A stretch of 16,548 nucleotides of DNA from Candidatus Rokuibacteriota bacterium (GCA_003221595.1 QHSM01000345.1:1-16548); one strand, 5' to 3'. Counted from the stretch's first letter, positions 1 through 5,741 are shown. Notes: a model not told the origin generated them from the letters alone. Numbers and translations: made by a program.

Positions 1-769
1 TGTAGCGGCGACGCAGCTCCTGAAGCGCCGCGCGGTGCTTGGCGGGGACGCCGCGCCGGGCGAGGTCGCCGCCGCCCATGACGTAGGCCGAGACGAACGC
101 GAGGATCGCCCCGATCTTGCGACGTGATGCGTCACCGTCGAGGCCGCAGTCGAGGCATGCGATCTGCCAGATCTCGACCTCGTCGGGGTTCCGCCCGGCC
201 GTGCGTGCCGCCCGCACGACCGTGCCCTCAGACTGGACCACGTTGTCAGCCGCGAGACCGTAGTTGATGAAGACGCCGTCGGCGCCCGCTCCCCCGGCCT
301 CGAGCGAGCGCGGGTGCGACGCCGCGAGAAAGACCGGGCTCGGCCGCTTCACCCACGGCAGATGAGCGGTGCCGCCGCGGTAAGGAGCCGGCCGCGCACG
401 CACGAGCTCCTTGATGAACATGACGCCTTCGGCGAGCTCGCTCGCCGGAAGGCTCGGCGCCCCCAAATTGCGCGTGCCGCTGTGGCCGACGCCGATGCCC
501 AGCACCGCGCGGCCGGGCGCCAGCAGATCGATCGACGCGATCGAGGCCGCCGCGATGGCAGGATGCCGCGTGACGAGGTTGGTCACGCACACGGCGACCC
601 GCGCGCGCCGCACGTTCTCGGCAAGGATCGTCGTCGCCACCCAGGGATCCATCGCGATGCCCGGCGTGTCGGCGATGCCGATCATGTCGTAGCCGCACGG
701 GTCGGCGGCCTCGGCCATCGCGCGCACCAGCGCGACGTCGTACGGCCAGAAGAAGAACCCGATCTTCAC
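1..769 (-). CDS. LLM-class flavin-dependent oxidoreductase (partial, C-terminus beyond window)
   Basis: About 256 codons are visible. The C-terminus runs off position 1. The protein opens VKIGFFFWPYD from a GTG start at 769-767, which is the typical luciferase-like beta-1 strand. It continues with GYDMIGIADTP, a DPWVAT segment, a LVTRHPAIAAASIASIDLLAPGR stretch split by the usual helix, and GRAVLGIGVGHSG, all characteristic of the LLM TIM-barrel family (F420- or FMN-dependent). Such enzymes oxidise or reduce small organic substrates with a diffusible flavin or deazaflavin. The start lies 6 bp beyond the stop of the DUF2277 gene, so it is probably co-transcribed and translationally coupled. 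I see no clear Shine-Dalgarno. The substrate, and whether the cofactor is F420 or FMN, cannot be told from the sequence. Confidence 0.85.
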   Translation of the reverse strand, partial: MKIGFFFWPYDVALVRAMAEAADPCGYDMIGIADTPGIAMDPWVATTILAENVRRARVAVCVTNLVTRHPAIAAASIASIDLLAPGRAVLGIGVGHSGTRNLGAPSLPASELAEGVMFIKELVRARPAPYRGGTAHLPWVKRPSPVFLAASHPRSLEAGGAGADGVFINYGLAADNVVQSEGTVVRAARTAGRNPDEVEIWQIACLDCGLDGDASRRKIGAILAFVSAYVMGGGDLARRGVPAKHRAALQELRRRY

Positions 770-775
770 GGTTGG

Positions 776-1045
776 TTAGCGGGAGAACCTCTGAGCCGCG
801 CGTGCTCGCGCCTTGGCCGCTTCTTCCTCGCGGCTCCTCGGCGGCGCATTCGTCTCGAGCGACTCCAGGAGACTTCGCGAGATCGTCGCGATCTCGTCGA
901 TGGCCGCGTGGAATGCGGCTTCGTTCGCCTTCGACGGCCTGTTGAAGCCGCTGACCTTTCGCACGAATTGCAACGAGGCCGCCCGGATCTCCTCGTCGGT
1001 CACGGGCGGCTCGAAGTTGAACAGGGTCTTGATGTTCCTACACAC
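776..1045 (-). CDS. DUF2277 family small protein
   Basis: 89 aa from a GTG start (read as Met: MCRNIKTLFNFEPP), with a GGAG Shine-Dalgarno about 8 nt upstream. The whole length matches the DUF2277 pattern as I know it: an N-terminal CRNI(K/R)TL.NF.PP segment, TDEEI.AA.LQFVRK, a GFN.PS.ANEAAF segment near residues 34-47, and the conserved TNAPPRSREEEAAKARA tail. It has no signal peptide or membrane segment, so it is probably cytosolic. Function is unknown. It starts 15 bp after the SelA-like gene stop and ends 6 bp before the LLM oxidoreductase, so it belongs to the same minus-strand unit. In other genomes DUF2277 genes stand in varied contexts, so the neighbourhood adds little about its role. 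Confidence 0.9.
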   Translation of the reverse strand: MCRNIKTLFNFEPPVTDEEIRAASLQFVRKVSGFNRPSKANEAAFHAAIDEIATISRSLLESLETNAPPRSREEEAAKARARAAQRFSR

Positions 1046-1060
1046 GATCTGCTCCGTGGT

Positions 1061-2197
1061 TTATCGCCGGGTCAGCTCCTCGCGCAGGCGCGCCGCCACG
1101 ATCGTTTCCTGGCCCGGCTGGAGGTTGATGGGATCGACGGCGATCTCGTCGAAGTAGCCGCCCTGATGGGCCCCCTGCTGGACGTAGATGTGGGGATCGC
1201 CCTGGGCCAGGGCGACCTGCACCGCGTGGCCGGACGGGCCCCGCCAGTCCGGCGTGAAGTAGACGACCGCGTGAGGAAGCACGCGGTTCACCGGATCCTG
1301 CTCGACCACCACGCGAAGGCCGTGGATGTCGGCGAGCGCCTCGACGATCGTCGCGCACACGTCGGTGTAGCGCTTCATCTCGGACGCCTCGTCCTCCGCC
1401 ATGAACAGCTCGAGCGCCGTCACGAGGCCGGCGATCTCCTCCTTCGAGGTCTTGGCGGCGCGGCCGAGGGCCTGGTTCGGGCTCGCGTTGAGCGCGGCCG
1501 CGCGCACGAGATGGCTCCGGCCGGCCAGGATGCCGGTGCTTTGCGGCCCGCGGATACCTTTGCCGCCGCTGAAGCTCACGAGGTCGGCGCCCAGCCGCAG
1601 GAACTTCGTGAGGTTCTCGCGCGGCGGCAGCATCGACGCCGCGTCGACGATGACGGGGACGCCGCGGCGGTGCGCGATCGCGATCACCTGATCGAGCGGG
1701 AGGGTGCCGGGCGGGCTCGTGAACGGCGAGATCAGGTGGGCGACCGCCGCCGTCCGGTCGGTGATCGCGTCTTCCAGCTCGAAGGGCTGGGTCCGGCGCG
1801 CCAGGCCGATCTCGACGAGGACGCCGCCGGCGACCCGGTAGGCCTGATCGTAGGCGAACCGATGCGCGCGCTGGATGACGATCTCGTTGCGCATATCGCG
1901 CGTGTCGGGCAGGCGAGTGATCTTCGCCGGGTCGGCGCCGGCGATGCACGCCGCGGCCTGCAAGATGAGGCCGGAGCTGGCCCCCGCGGTCACGAACGCC
2001 GCCTCGGCGCCGAGCATGCGGGCGATGGCCGCGCCGGCGGCCTCGTTGAGCTCGTCGATATTCACCAGCGCCTGCGAGGCTTCGCGCATCGCGTCCAGCG
2101 CTTCCGGCCGCAGCATGGAGCCGCCGTAGCGCGTGGTCGTCCCGGAGCCGTGAATGACGGGGCGCACACCGAGCTTCCGGTAGATCGAGGGGATCAT
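1061..2197 (-). CDS. SelA-like PLP-dependent enzyme (aminotransferase fold type I)
   Basis: 378 aa starting MIPSIYRKLGVRPVIHGSGT. The ATG at 2197 overlaps the upstream aminotransferase stop by 4 bp (ATGA), which fixes the start. The sequence matches the family often called 'SelA-like' or 'L-seryl-tRNA selenium transferase-related': early N..GT.TR.GGS, PVIVDAAS near residue 181 (Asp185 as likely PLP pyridine-N ligand), and SFSGGKGIRGPQS with the probable Schiff-base Lys213. At 378 residues it is shorter than true SelA (about 460). The lysine motif is the SGGK.IRGPQ type typical of paralogues such as DgaE-like lyases and racemases rather than bona fide SelA. A role in amino- or hydroxy-acid elimination or racemisation is the family expectation. 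The substrate is unknown. It is tightly coupled to a second PLP enzyme upstream. Confidence 0.85.
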   Translation of the reverse strand: MIPSIYRKLGVRPVIHGSGTTTRYGGSMLRPEALDAMREASQALVNIDELNEAAGAAIARMLGAEAAFVTAGASSGLILQAAACIAGADPAKITRLPDTRDMRNEIVIQRAHRFAYDQAYRVAGGVLVEIGLARRTQPFELEDAITDRTAAVAHLISPFTSPPGTLPLDQVIAIAHRRGVPVIVDAASMLPPRENLTKFLRLGADLVSFSGGKGIRGPQSTGILAGRSHLVRAAALNASPNQALGRAAKTSKEEIAGLVTALELFMAEDEASEMKRYTDVCATIVEALADIHGLRVVVEQDPVNRVLPHAVVYFTPDWRGPSGHAVQVALAQGDPHIYVQQGAHQGGYFDEIAVDPINLQPGQETIVAARLREELTRR

Positions 2198-3564
2198 GCG
2201 AGGCCTTCTTCCTTCATCGCGTGAATGGCCGCGTCGAACGCGGCCAGGGTCTCGGCGATGACGTCGTCGGTGTGGCAGGTGCCCACCAGCGCGCGGGCGC
2301 CGTTGAAGTCGACGCCGTTCAGGATGAGGGCCTGACGAAGGGCCCGGCTCTGCTCGGCGTTCTTCGCATCGAGCCGCCGCCAGTCCACGTCGCGCACGGA
2401 CTGATCCGATCCGTCGCGGGGCGGCGCGTCCGCGCCGAAGAAGATCTTCCAGTCGCTGTGCTCGCCGTAGATCTTCCACGTGACCTTCTGGCGCGCCAGG
2501 ATCTCGTTCATGCCGTGCCGCAGCGCGGCCGCCTGCCGATTGACGAAGCGGATGGCCTCTCCGTCGGCGACCGAGGCGAGCATGGCGACGCCGGCCGCGG
2601 CCGTGAGCGGGTTGGCGTTGAAGGTGCCGGCGTGGGCGATCTTGGCGCGACGGTTGTCCTCCGGCTTGGGCTTCGTCGCGATGTAGCTCATCACATCCTC
2701 GCGCCCGACGCAGGCGCCGCCGGGTAGCCCGCCGCTCAGGATCTTCGCCAGCGTGGTCAGATCGGGCGTGATGCCGAATTTTTCCTGGGCGCCGCCGGGC
2801 GCCACGCGGAAGCCGGTGACGACCTCGTCGAAGATGAGGAGCGCCCCGGCCCGGCGAGTCTCCTCACGCAGGGCGGCGACGAAGGACGCGGGGGTGGGCA
2901 CCGAGCCGAAGTGCCCGCCGGTCGGCTCGATGATCACGACGGCCACGTCGCCGGCCGCGAGGCGCTCGCGGACCGCGACGATGTCATTGGGCGGCAGCAC
3001 CGTGACGAGATCGACGACCTCCGGAAGCTGGCCGGCCTCGGGCTCGGCCGCGTAGGGTGGGCGCACCCCGACCTCGAGCCCCTCGTGCCAGCCGTGGAAG
3101 TGACCCGCGAACTTGACGACGTGGCGCTTGCCCGTGAAGGCGCGCGCCAGGCGAACCGCCATGTGGGTGGCCTCGGTGCCCGACGCCGTGAAGCGCACGC
3201 GCTCCGCGCTCGGCACGAGCCGGCGAACCCACTCGCCCCATTCGACCTCCTTCGGATGGCAGGCGCCGTAATGCGTGCCGTGGAGCGCCTGCTCGCGCAC
3301 GGCGTCCACCACCGGGCGGGGATTGTGGCCGAGGAGCAGCGCGCCGTGGCCCATCCAGTAGTCGACGTAGCGGTGGCCGTCCACGTCCCACTTGTAGGCG
3401 CCCTCCGCCCGGTCCACGTAGAGCGGGAACGGCTGCATGCGGCGGTTGTCGTGGGTCACCGCGTCGGGGAAGAGGCGCCGCGCCCGCTCGTACAGCGCGC
3501 GCGAGGCGGGGAGCGCGGCGGCGTAGCCATCCTGGATCTTGGCGGGATCGACTAGACGGGCCAT
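2194..3564 (-). CDS. Class-III aminotransferase / glutamate-1-semialdehyde aminomutase-like PLP enzyme
   Basis: 456 aa from ATG 3564, with GAGGAG placed 5 nt upstream. Motifs are in order: YVDYWMGHGALLLGHNPR (about 66-83), the phosphate-binding SGTEAT loop at 128-133, HFHGWH (155-160), VVIIEPTGG, IFDEVVTGFR with Asp246/Glu247, and TTLAKILSGGLPGGA with the Schiff-base Lys274, followed by AHAGTFNANPL. These identify fold-type I, class-III PLP enzymes of the HemL (GSA aminomutase) group. It is not annotated as hemL because the C-terminal part has an insert around residues 360-400 and the partner is a SelA-like enzyme rather than haem genes. More likely it transaminates an amine or beta-amino acid-like substrate. 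It overlaps the SelA-like gene by 4 bp, suggesting the two act in one pathway. Confidence 0.88.
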   Translation of the reverse strand: MARLVDPAKIQDGYAAALPASRALYERARRLFPDAVTHDNRRMQPFPLYVDRAEGAYKWDVDGHRYVDYWMGHGALLLGHNPRPVVDAVREQALHGTHYGACHPKEVEWGEWVRRLVPSAERVRFTASGTEATHMAVRLARAFTGKRHVVKFAGHFHGWHEGLEVGVRPPYAAEPEAGQLPEVVDLVTVLPPNDIVAVRERLAAGDVAVVIIEPTGGHFGSVPTPASFVAALREETRRAGALLIFDEVVTGFRVAPGGAQEKFGITPDLTTLAKILSGGLPGGACVGREDVMSYIATKPKPEDNRRAKIAHAGTFNANPLTAAAGVAMLASVADGEAIRFVNRQAAALRHGMNEILARQKVTWKIYGEHSDWKIFFGADAPPRDGSDQSVRDVDWRRLDAKNAEQSRALRQALILNGVDFNGARALVGTCHTDDVIAETLAAFDAAIHAMKEEGLA

Positions 3565-3604
3565 GGATTCTCCTCTCGGAGAGACTCGGATGTCTCAGGC
3601 GTTA

Positions 3605-3642
3605 CGACGCCGGCCAGCGCGCTTCGGCGCTGACCGGCGTCG
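3605..3642. terminator. Strong 16-bp hairpin between VOC gene and aminotransferase gene
   Basis: Left arm 3605-3620 and right arm 3627-3642 pair over 16 positions, with a single mismatch that becomes a G-U wobble in RNA on one strand. The loop is the 6-nt GCTTCG. It begins 32 nt past the stop of the VOC gene (3674-3676) and lies upstream of the aminotransferase start at 3564. There is no T-tract on either strand, so it is a terminator-like or mRNA-end-stabilising hairpin rather than a canonical intrinsic terminator. If it terminates, the PLP operon would start its transcript between 3605 and 3564, which is short, so partial read-through is likely. Confidence 0.6.
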
Positions 3643-3673
3643 CAGGACTCGGGGAGCAGCGCGCCGGCGAAGC

Positions 3674-4117
3674 TTAGTCGAGGTCCAGTGGATCGCGCTT
3701 CGGCCCCACGGACTGCATGGTCTCGAAGCCGTTCTCCACCATGTCGCAGTAGAGCTCGACGCGGTTGCCGTCCGGATCGAAGAAGTAGACGCTGCGGGTG
3801 ACGTTGTGCTCGGCGGTACTGTCGAGCGGGATTCCCATCCGCTTCAGCTCTTTGTAGGCGGCGCGCAGCTCCTCGAAGTTGTCGAGGCGCCACGCGACGT
3901 GATGCAGGCCGGGCTGCGTCTTCGCGGGCGGCTCGCCGGTCGCCTGCTGGAACAGCGCCAGATCGTGGTGCTCCTTGCCGAAGCTGAGGAACACCGCGCC
4001 GCGCTCGAGGTTCTCGTGGGCCACCTTCAGGCCCAGCGTCTGCGTGTAGAAATCCCGCGACTTCTCGGCGTTCCGAACGTTCAGCACGACGTGACCGAGC
4101 CTCTTCGCCTGGATCAT
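3674..4117 (-). CDS. VOC-superfamily (glyoxalase / extradiol dioxygenase fold) protein
   Basis: 147 aa from ATG 4117, with a G-rich Shine-Dalgarno (GGAGGGG) just upstream. A single VOC module is visible: LGHVVLNV with metal-ligand candidate His9, DFYTQTLGLKV, GLHHVAWRLDN with His72/His73, and FFDPDGNRVELY with Glu121. This H/H/E pattern binds a divalent metal in glyoxalases, extradiol dioxygenases and related enzymes. The 147-residue length fits one two-repeat VOC unit that would dimerise. The N-terminus closely resembles that of the VOC protein at 14462-14998 (LGHVVLNV, FYT..LGL), so the two are paralogues. The substrate is unknown. It sits at the head of the left minus-strand block, separated from the PLP genes by a hairpin. 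Confidence 0.85.
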   Translation of the reverse strand: MIQAKRLGHVVLNVRNAEKSRDFYTQTLGLKVAHENLERGAVFLSFGKEHHDLALFQQATGEPPAKTQPGLHHVAWRLDNFEELRAAYKELKRMGIPLDSTAEHNVTRSVYFFDPDGNRVELYCDMVENGFETMQSVGPKRDPLDLD

Positions 4118-4234
4118 TGTGGCCCCTCCCCCGGCGCTCCCCGGCGCCCGCCCTACTTTACCGCGCTTTTGCCCCGAGGGCGCAACGGGCGTGTTCCGGA
4201 CTCTCCGCCACCCCCCGTTCAGGGGCCCACGCCC
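4118..4234. other. Intergenic region between selenoperoxiredoxin gene end and VOC gene start
   Basis: 117 bp without a gene. It contains two short GC hairpin possibilities: CCCC/GGGG arms around 4213-4226, just beyond the peroxiredoxin stop, and a 5-bp GGCGC/GCGCC pair around 4137-4151. It must also hold the 5' leader and ribosome binding site of the VOC gene at its left end. I could not identify a convincing -35/-10 pair. Confidence 0.4.
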
Positions 4235-4813
4235 TCAGAGAATGGAGGCGCCGTTCAGGAGCGTGCGACCCACGACTGGCACCGGGTTCAGGAGTGCCTG
4301 CATGACGAAACAGCCGCGCTCGGCATTGCGGACAACTCTGGCCACGAGGTCCGGCGGGTCCGGTGAATCGATCTCCAGCGTGGTCTCGGCGCCGAGCGGA
4401 TTGCCGAAGTCGCGCAGCATCTCGTACGCGAGGGTCTTCGGCTCTTCGATCTCGCGCGGCGTCCGCGCCAACTGCGGCGAAACGACGGCGAGGCTGGCAC
4501 CGGCGGCGACGATCGCGGGCAGAGCTTGCTGCAGAGCCTCCAGCTCTGCGTTGCAATACGGTCACCAGCGACCGCGGTAGAACGTCAACGCGACGGGGCC
4601 GCGCGCCAGCAGCTCCTTGAGGACGACCGACCGGCCGCCGGCAGTGGGCAACGCGAAGTCCGGAGCCGGTTGGCCCACCTTGACGATCCGGTTCATGATC
4701 CCGGAGGCTCGCAGATCGTCGATGCTCCGCTGCATGACCGCGCGGGCTTCGGGCGGGATCCGTGTCTTCGAGGCGTCCCGGATGGCGTCGAGCCTTTCCT
4801 GAAGCGTCATCAT
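4235..4813 (-). CDS. Selenocysteine-containing peroxiredoxin-like (AhpC/TSA) protein, in-frame TGA at codon 84; C-terminus OsmC-like
   Basis: Reading through one in-frame TGA (4564-4562) gives 192 aa. The start is ATG 4813, chosen for GGGGAG six nt upstream; ATG 4810 is an alternative. Residues 1-114 match 'peroxiredoxin-like' AhpC/TSA proteins: LQERLDAIRDASKTR, VGQPAPDFALP.AGG at 46-60, VALTFYRGRW at 74-83, then TGA at 84, PYC with Cys87, and ELEALQQALP....GASLAVVSPQ. In homologues the TGA position is the peroxidatic Cys of the WCPYC motif, so U84/C87 would make a Sec-x-x-Cys redox pair. A SECIS-like hairpin follows the TGA. From about residue 141 the sequence (TLEIDSPDPPDLVARVVRNAERGCFVMQ across 144-171, NPVPV, LLNG) stops looking like Prx and resembles an OsmC C-terminal half with Cys168, implying a chimeric gene. 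The role inferred is reduction of (organic) hydroperoxides. Confidence 0.82.
4526..4556 (-). promoter_or_regulatory. SECIS-like stem-loop downstream of peroxiredoxin Sec-UGA
   Basis: On the minus strand, starting 5 nt after the TGA, an outer TTGC/GCAA pair (4556-4553 with 4529-4526) encloses a 3-nt/1-nt internal loop. Above it is a perfect 7-bp stem GCAGAGC/GCTCTGC (4549-4543 with 4537-4531), capped by the 5-nt loop TGGAG (4542-4538). The apical loop begins 20 nt after the UGA and has a G at its second position. This matches the known bacterial SECIS layout (inside the coding region, immediately 3' of UGA, short stem, G early in the apical loop) that SelB recognises. Read by eye; no folding program was run. 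Confidence 0.65.
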
Positions 4814-4883
4814 GGCGTTCTCCCCGGGACCGTAGCACACTCGGGGAGAGCAGCGATCCTTTCAATCAGCGAGGAGACTTGCC
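4814..4883. promoter_or_regulatory. Divergent promoter region of the two selenoprotein genes, with 8-bp inverted repeat
   Basis: 70 bp separate the start codons of the minus-strand peroxiredoxin and plus-strand OsmC genes, so their promoters must overlap or lie inside neighbouring coding sequence. The region holds an 8-bp inverted repeat TCTCCCCG (4819-4826) / CGGGGAGA (4842-4849) with a 15-bp spacer. The left arm includes the peroxiredoxin Shine-Dalgarno (GGGGAG on the minus strand). The repeat could be an operator for a shared regulator or a hairpin that occludes that ribosome binding site. The OsmC Shine-Dalgarno GAGGAG is at 4871-4876. No convincing sigma-70 boxes were found. Confidence 0.45.
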
Positions 4884-5354
4884 ATGGGTGAAGTCATTCA
4901 CGTGACCAGGGCGCGGGTCGTCAAGGAGCCGGGCCGCGGCATGAAGACCGCCTATCTCGACGCGTTCCCCGACACGCCGGTCCCCTACGGGATTCACGGG
5001 GGCATCAAGGCCTTCTACAAGACCGAGCCGGAGGTGGAGCGGCCGGCAACGCTCGACCATCTCGTTATGGCGGTGGCCGGCTGACTCACCGGCACCATGG
5101 GGAGCGCGCTGGATGCGCGCGGGATCAAGAGCTCACCGGATAATCTGGTCGCCGAAGTCGAAGGCATCATCGAGAACGTCGACGGCGTCCCGCTCATCAC
5201 GACAATTCGCGTCCGTTACACCTGCAGGATCCCCAGGGGCAAGCGCGCCGAGGCCGAGCGTGCGCTCGGCGTGCACGAGAAGGGCTGCCCGGCCAGCCAG
5301 AGCGTGCGGCGCGGGATCAACGTCGAGTACAGCGCGGAGTTCGAGGAAGTCTGA
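4884..5354 (+). CDS. Selenocysteine-containing OsmC-family protein, in-frame TGA at codon 67
   Basis: Reading through the TGA at 5082-5084 gives 156 aa. The start ATG 4884 has GAGGAG 7 nt upstream. The part before the TGA (YLDAFPDTPVPYGIHGGIKAF at 24-44, PATLDHLVMAVAG at 54-66) and the part after it (LTGTMGSALDARGI at 68-81, LVAEVEGIIENVDGVPLITTI, RYTC, KGCPASQSV with Cys135, then EYSAEF) form one continuous OsmC fold of normal length. OsmC/Ohr proteins use two cysteines to reduce organic hydroperoxides. The first lies at the start of the central helix in exactly the TGA position (AVAGC in homologues), and the second here is Cys135. Thus U67/C135 would be the catalytic pair. A SECIS-like hairpin follows. 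OsmC-like selenoproteins have been reported in metagenomes. The alternative, a nonsense-mutated gene, is less likely given the identical situation in the divergent neighbour. Confidence 0.85.
5104..5120 (+). promoter_or_regulatory. SECIS-like stem-loop downstream of OsmC Sec-UGA
   Basis: A perfect 6-bp stem GCGCGC/GCGCGC (5104-5109 with 5115-5120) is capped by the 5-nt loop TGGAT (5110-5114). The loop starts 26 nt after the TGA at 5082-5084, inside the usual bacterial SECIS window, and has G at its second position. The loop shares UGGA with the hairpin of the neighbouring peroxiredoxin gene (UGGAG), as expected if one SelB reads both. GC-rich hairpins occur by chance in DNA of this composition, so the position and the matching loop are the main support. 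Confidence 0.55.
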
Positions 5355-5359
5355 CGCGA

Positions 5360-5379
5360 CCCTGCCGGAGCGGGCAGGG
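5360..5379. terminator. Terminator-like hairpin after the OsmC gene
   Basis: A 7-bp stem CCCTGCC (5360-5366) / GGCAGGG (5373-5379) with a 6-nt loop lies 5 bp after the OsmC stop codon (5352-5354). It sits immediately before the tail of the convergent pseudogene, ending 2 bp from that gene's terminal stop. It is symmetric, so it could act on both converging transcripts. No T-tract follows on either strand. Confidence 0.5.
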
Positions 5380-5381
5380 GC

Positions 5382-5741
5382 CTACGGCGCCGGATAGACG
5401 ACGCTCGCGCGAGCGCCGGTCGCGTAGGGGCCGATGATCAGATCGACCTTGTCGACGGTGATCAGGCGCTCGTAGAGCGTCCGGGTCACCTCGGGTTTCG
5501 ACTGATCGTCGGGCAGCGCTCATTCGATCGGCCGGCCGAGGAGGCCGTTGCGCTTGTTGATATGCTCGACCGAGATCTCGCCGGCGATCTTGTGGATCGT
5601 CGAGGTCCCCTCGAGCGGGCCGGTCAGCGCGAGCGAACTGCCGATTCGGACCGGCGGGCCGGACGGCGCGGCGGCCACCGGCGTGGCCGCCGCGGGCACG
5701 GCGAGGATGAGGACCAGGAGCGGGGGAATCCCGCCGCTCAC
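5382..5741 (-). pseudogene. Degraded branched-chain-type ABC transporter substrate-binding protein
   Basis: The frame starts at GTG 5741 with a secretion signal (MSGGIPPLLVLILAVPAAATPVAAA) and the classic Liv-type opening PVRIGSSLALTGPLEG, then EISVEHINKRNGLLGRPIE. It hits TGA at 5522-5520. The frame continues as LPDDQSKPEVTRTLYERLITVDKVDLIIGPYATGA and ends at TAG 5384-5382 after only about 118 codons, where family members have about 380-420. In homologues the TGA position is normally Trp (a PVEWV-type motif), so this is a TGG-to-TGA nonsense change in a truncated gene and not a selenocysteine site. It starts 10 bp after the stop of the dioxygenase-like gene, so it was once the next gene of that operon. 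Roughly the last two thirds are missing. Confidence 0.8.

Noticed and set aside
1061..2197. True selenocysteine synthase selA
   Set aside because: Too short by about 80 residues and carrying the SGGK.IRGPQ motif of SelA-like paralogues; proximity to Sec genes alone is not enough.
314..2224. Long plus-strand open frame (over 600 codons) opposite the LLM, DUF2277 and SelA-like genes
   Set aside because: Arg/Asp/Ala-rich, without family-like motifs, antisense to well-supported genes; typical of high-GC DNA.
4158..4865. 235-codon minus-strand frame overlapping the peroxiredoxin gene
   Set aside because: Arg-rich and motif-free; it is the alternative frame of the Sec-containing peroxiredoxin.
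5097..5354. Separate small gene starting at ATG 5097 (the OsmC C-terminal half)
   Set aside because: It has no proper Shine-Dalgarno and encodes only half an OsmC fold; it is the continuation of the frame from 4884 past the TGA.
5520..5522. Third in-frame TGA (in the substrate-binding protein) as another selenocysteine site
   Set aside because: The TGA falls at a position normally occupied by Trp, no catalytic Cys exists in this family, no suitable hairpin follows, and the gene is also truncated at its 3' end, so it is a nonsense mutation in a pseudogene.
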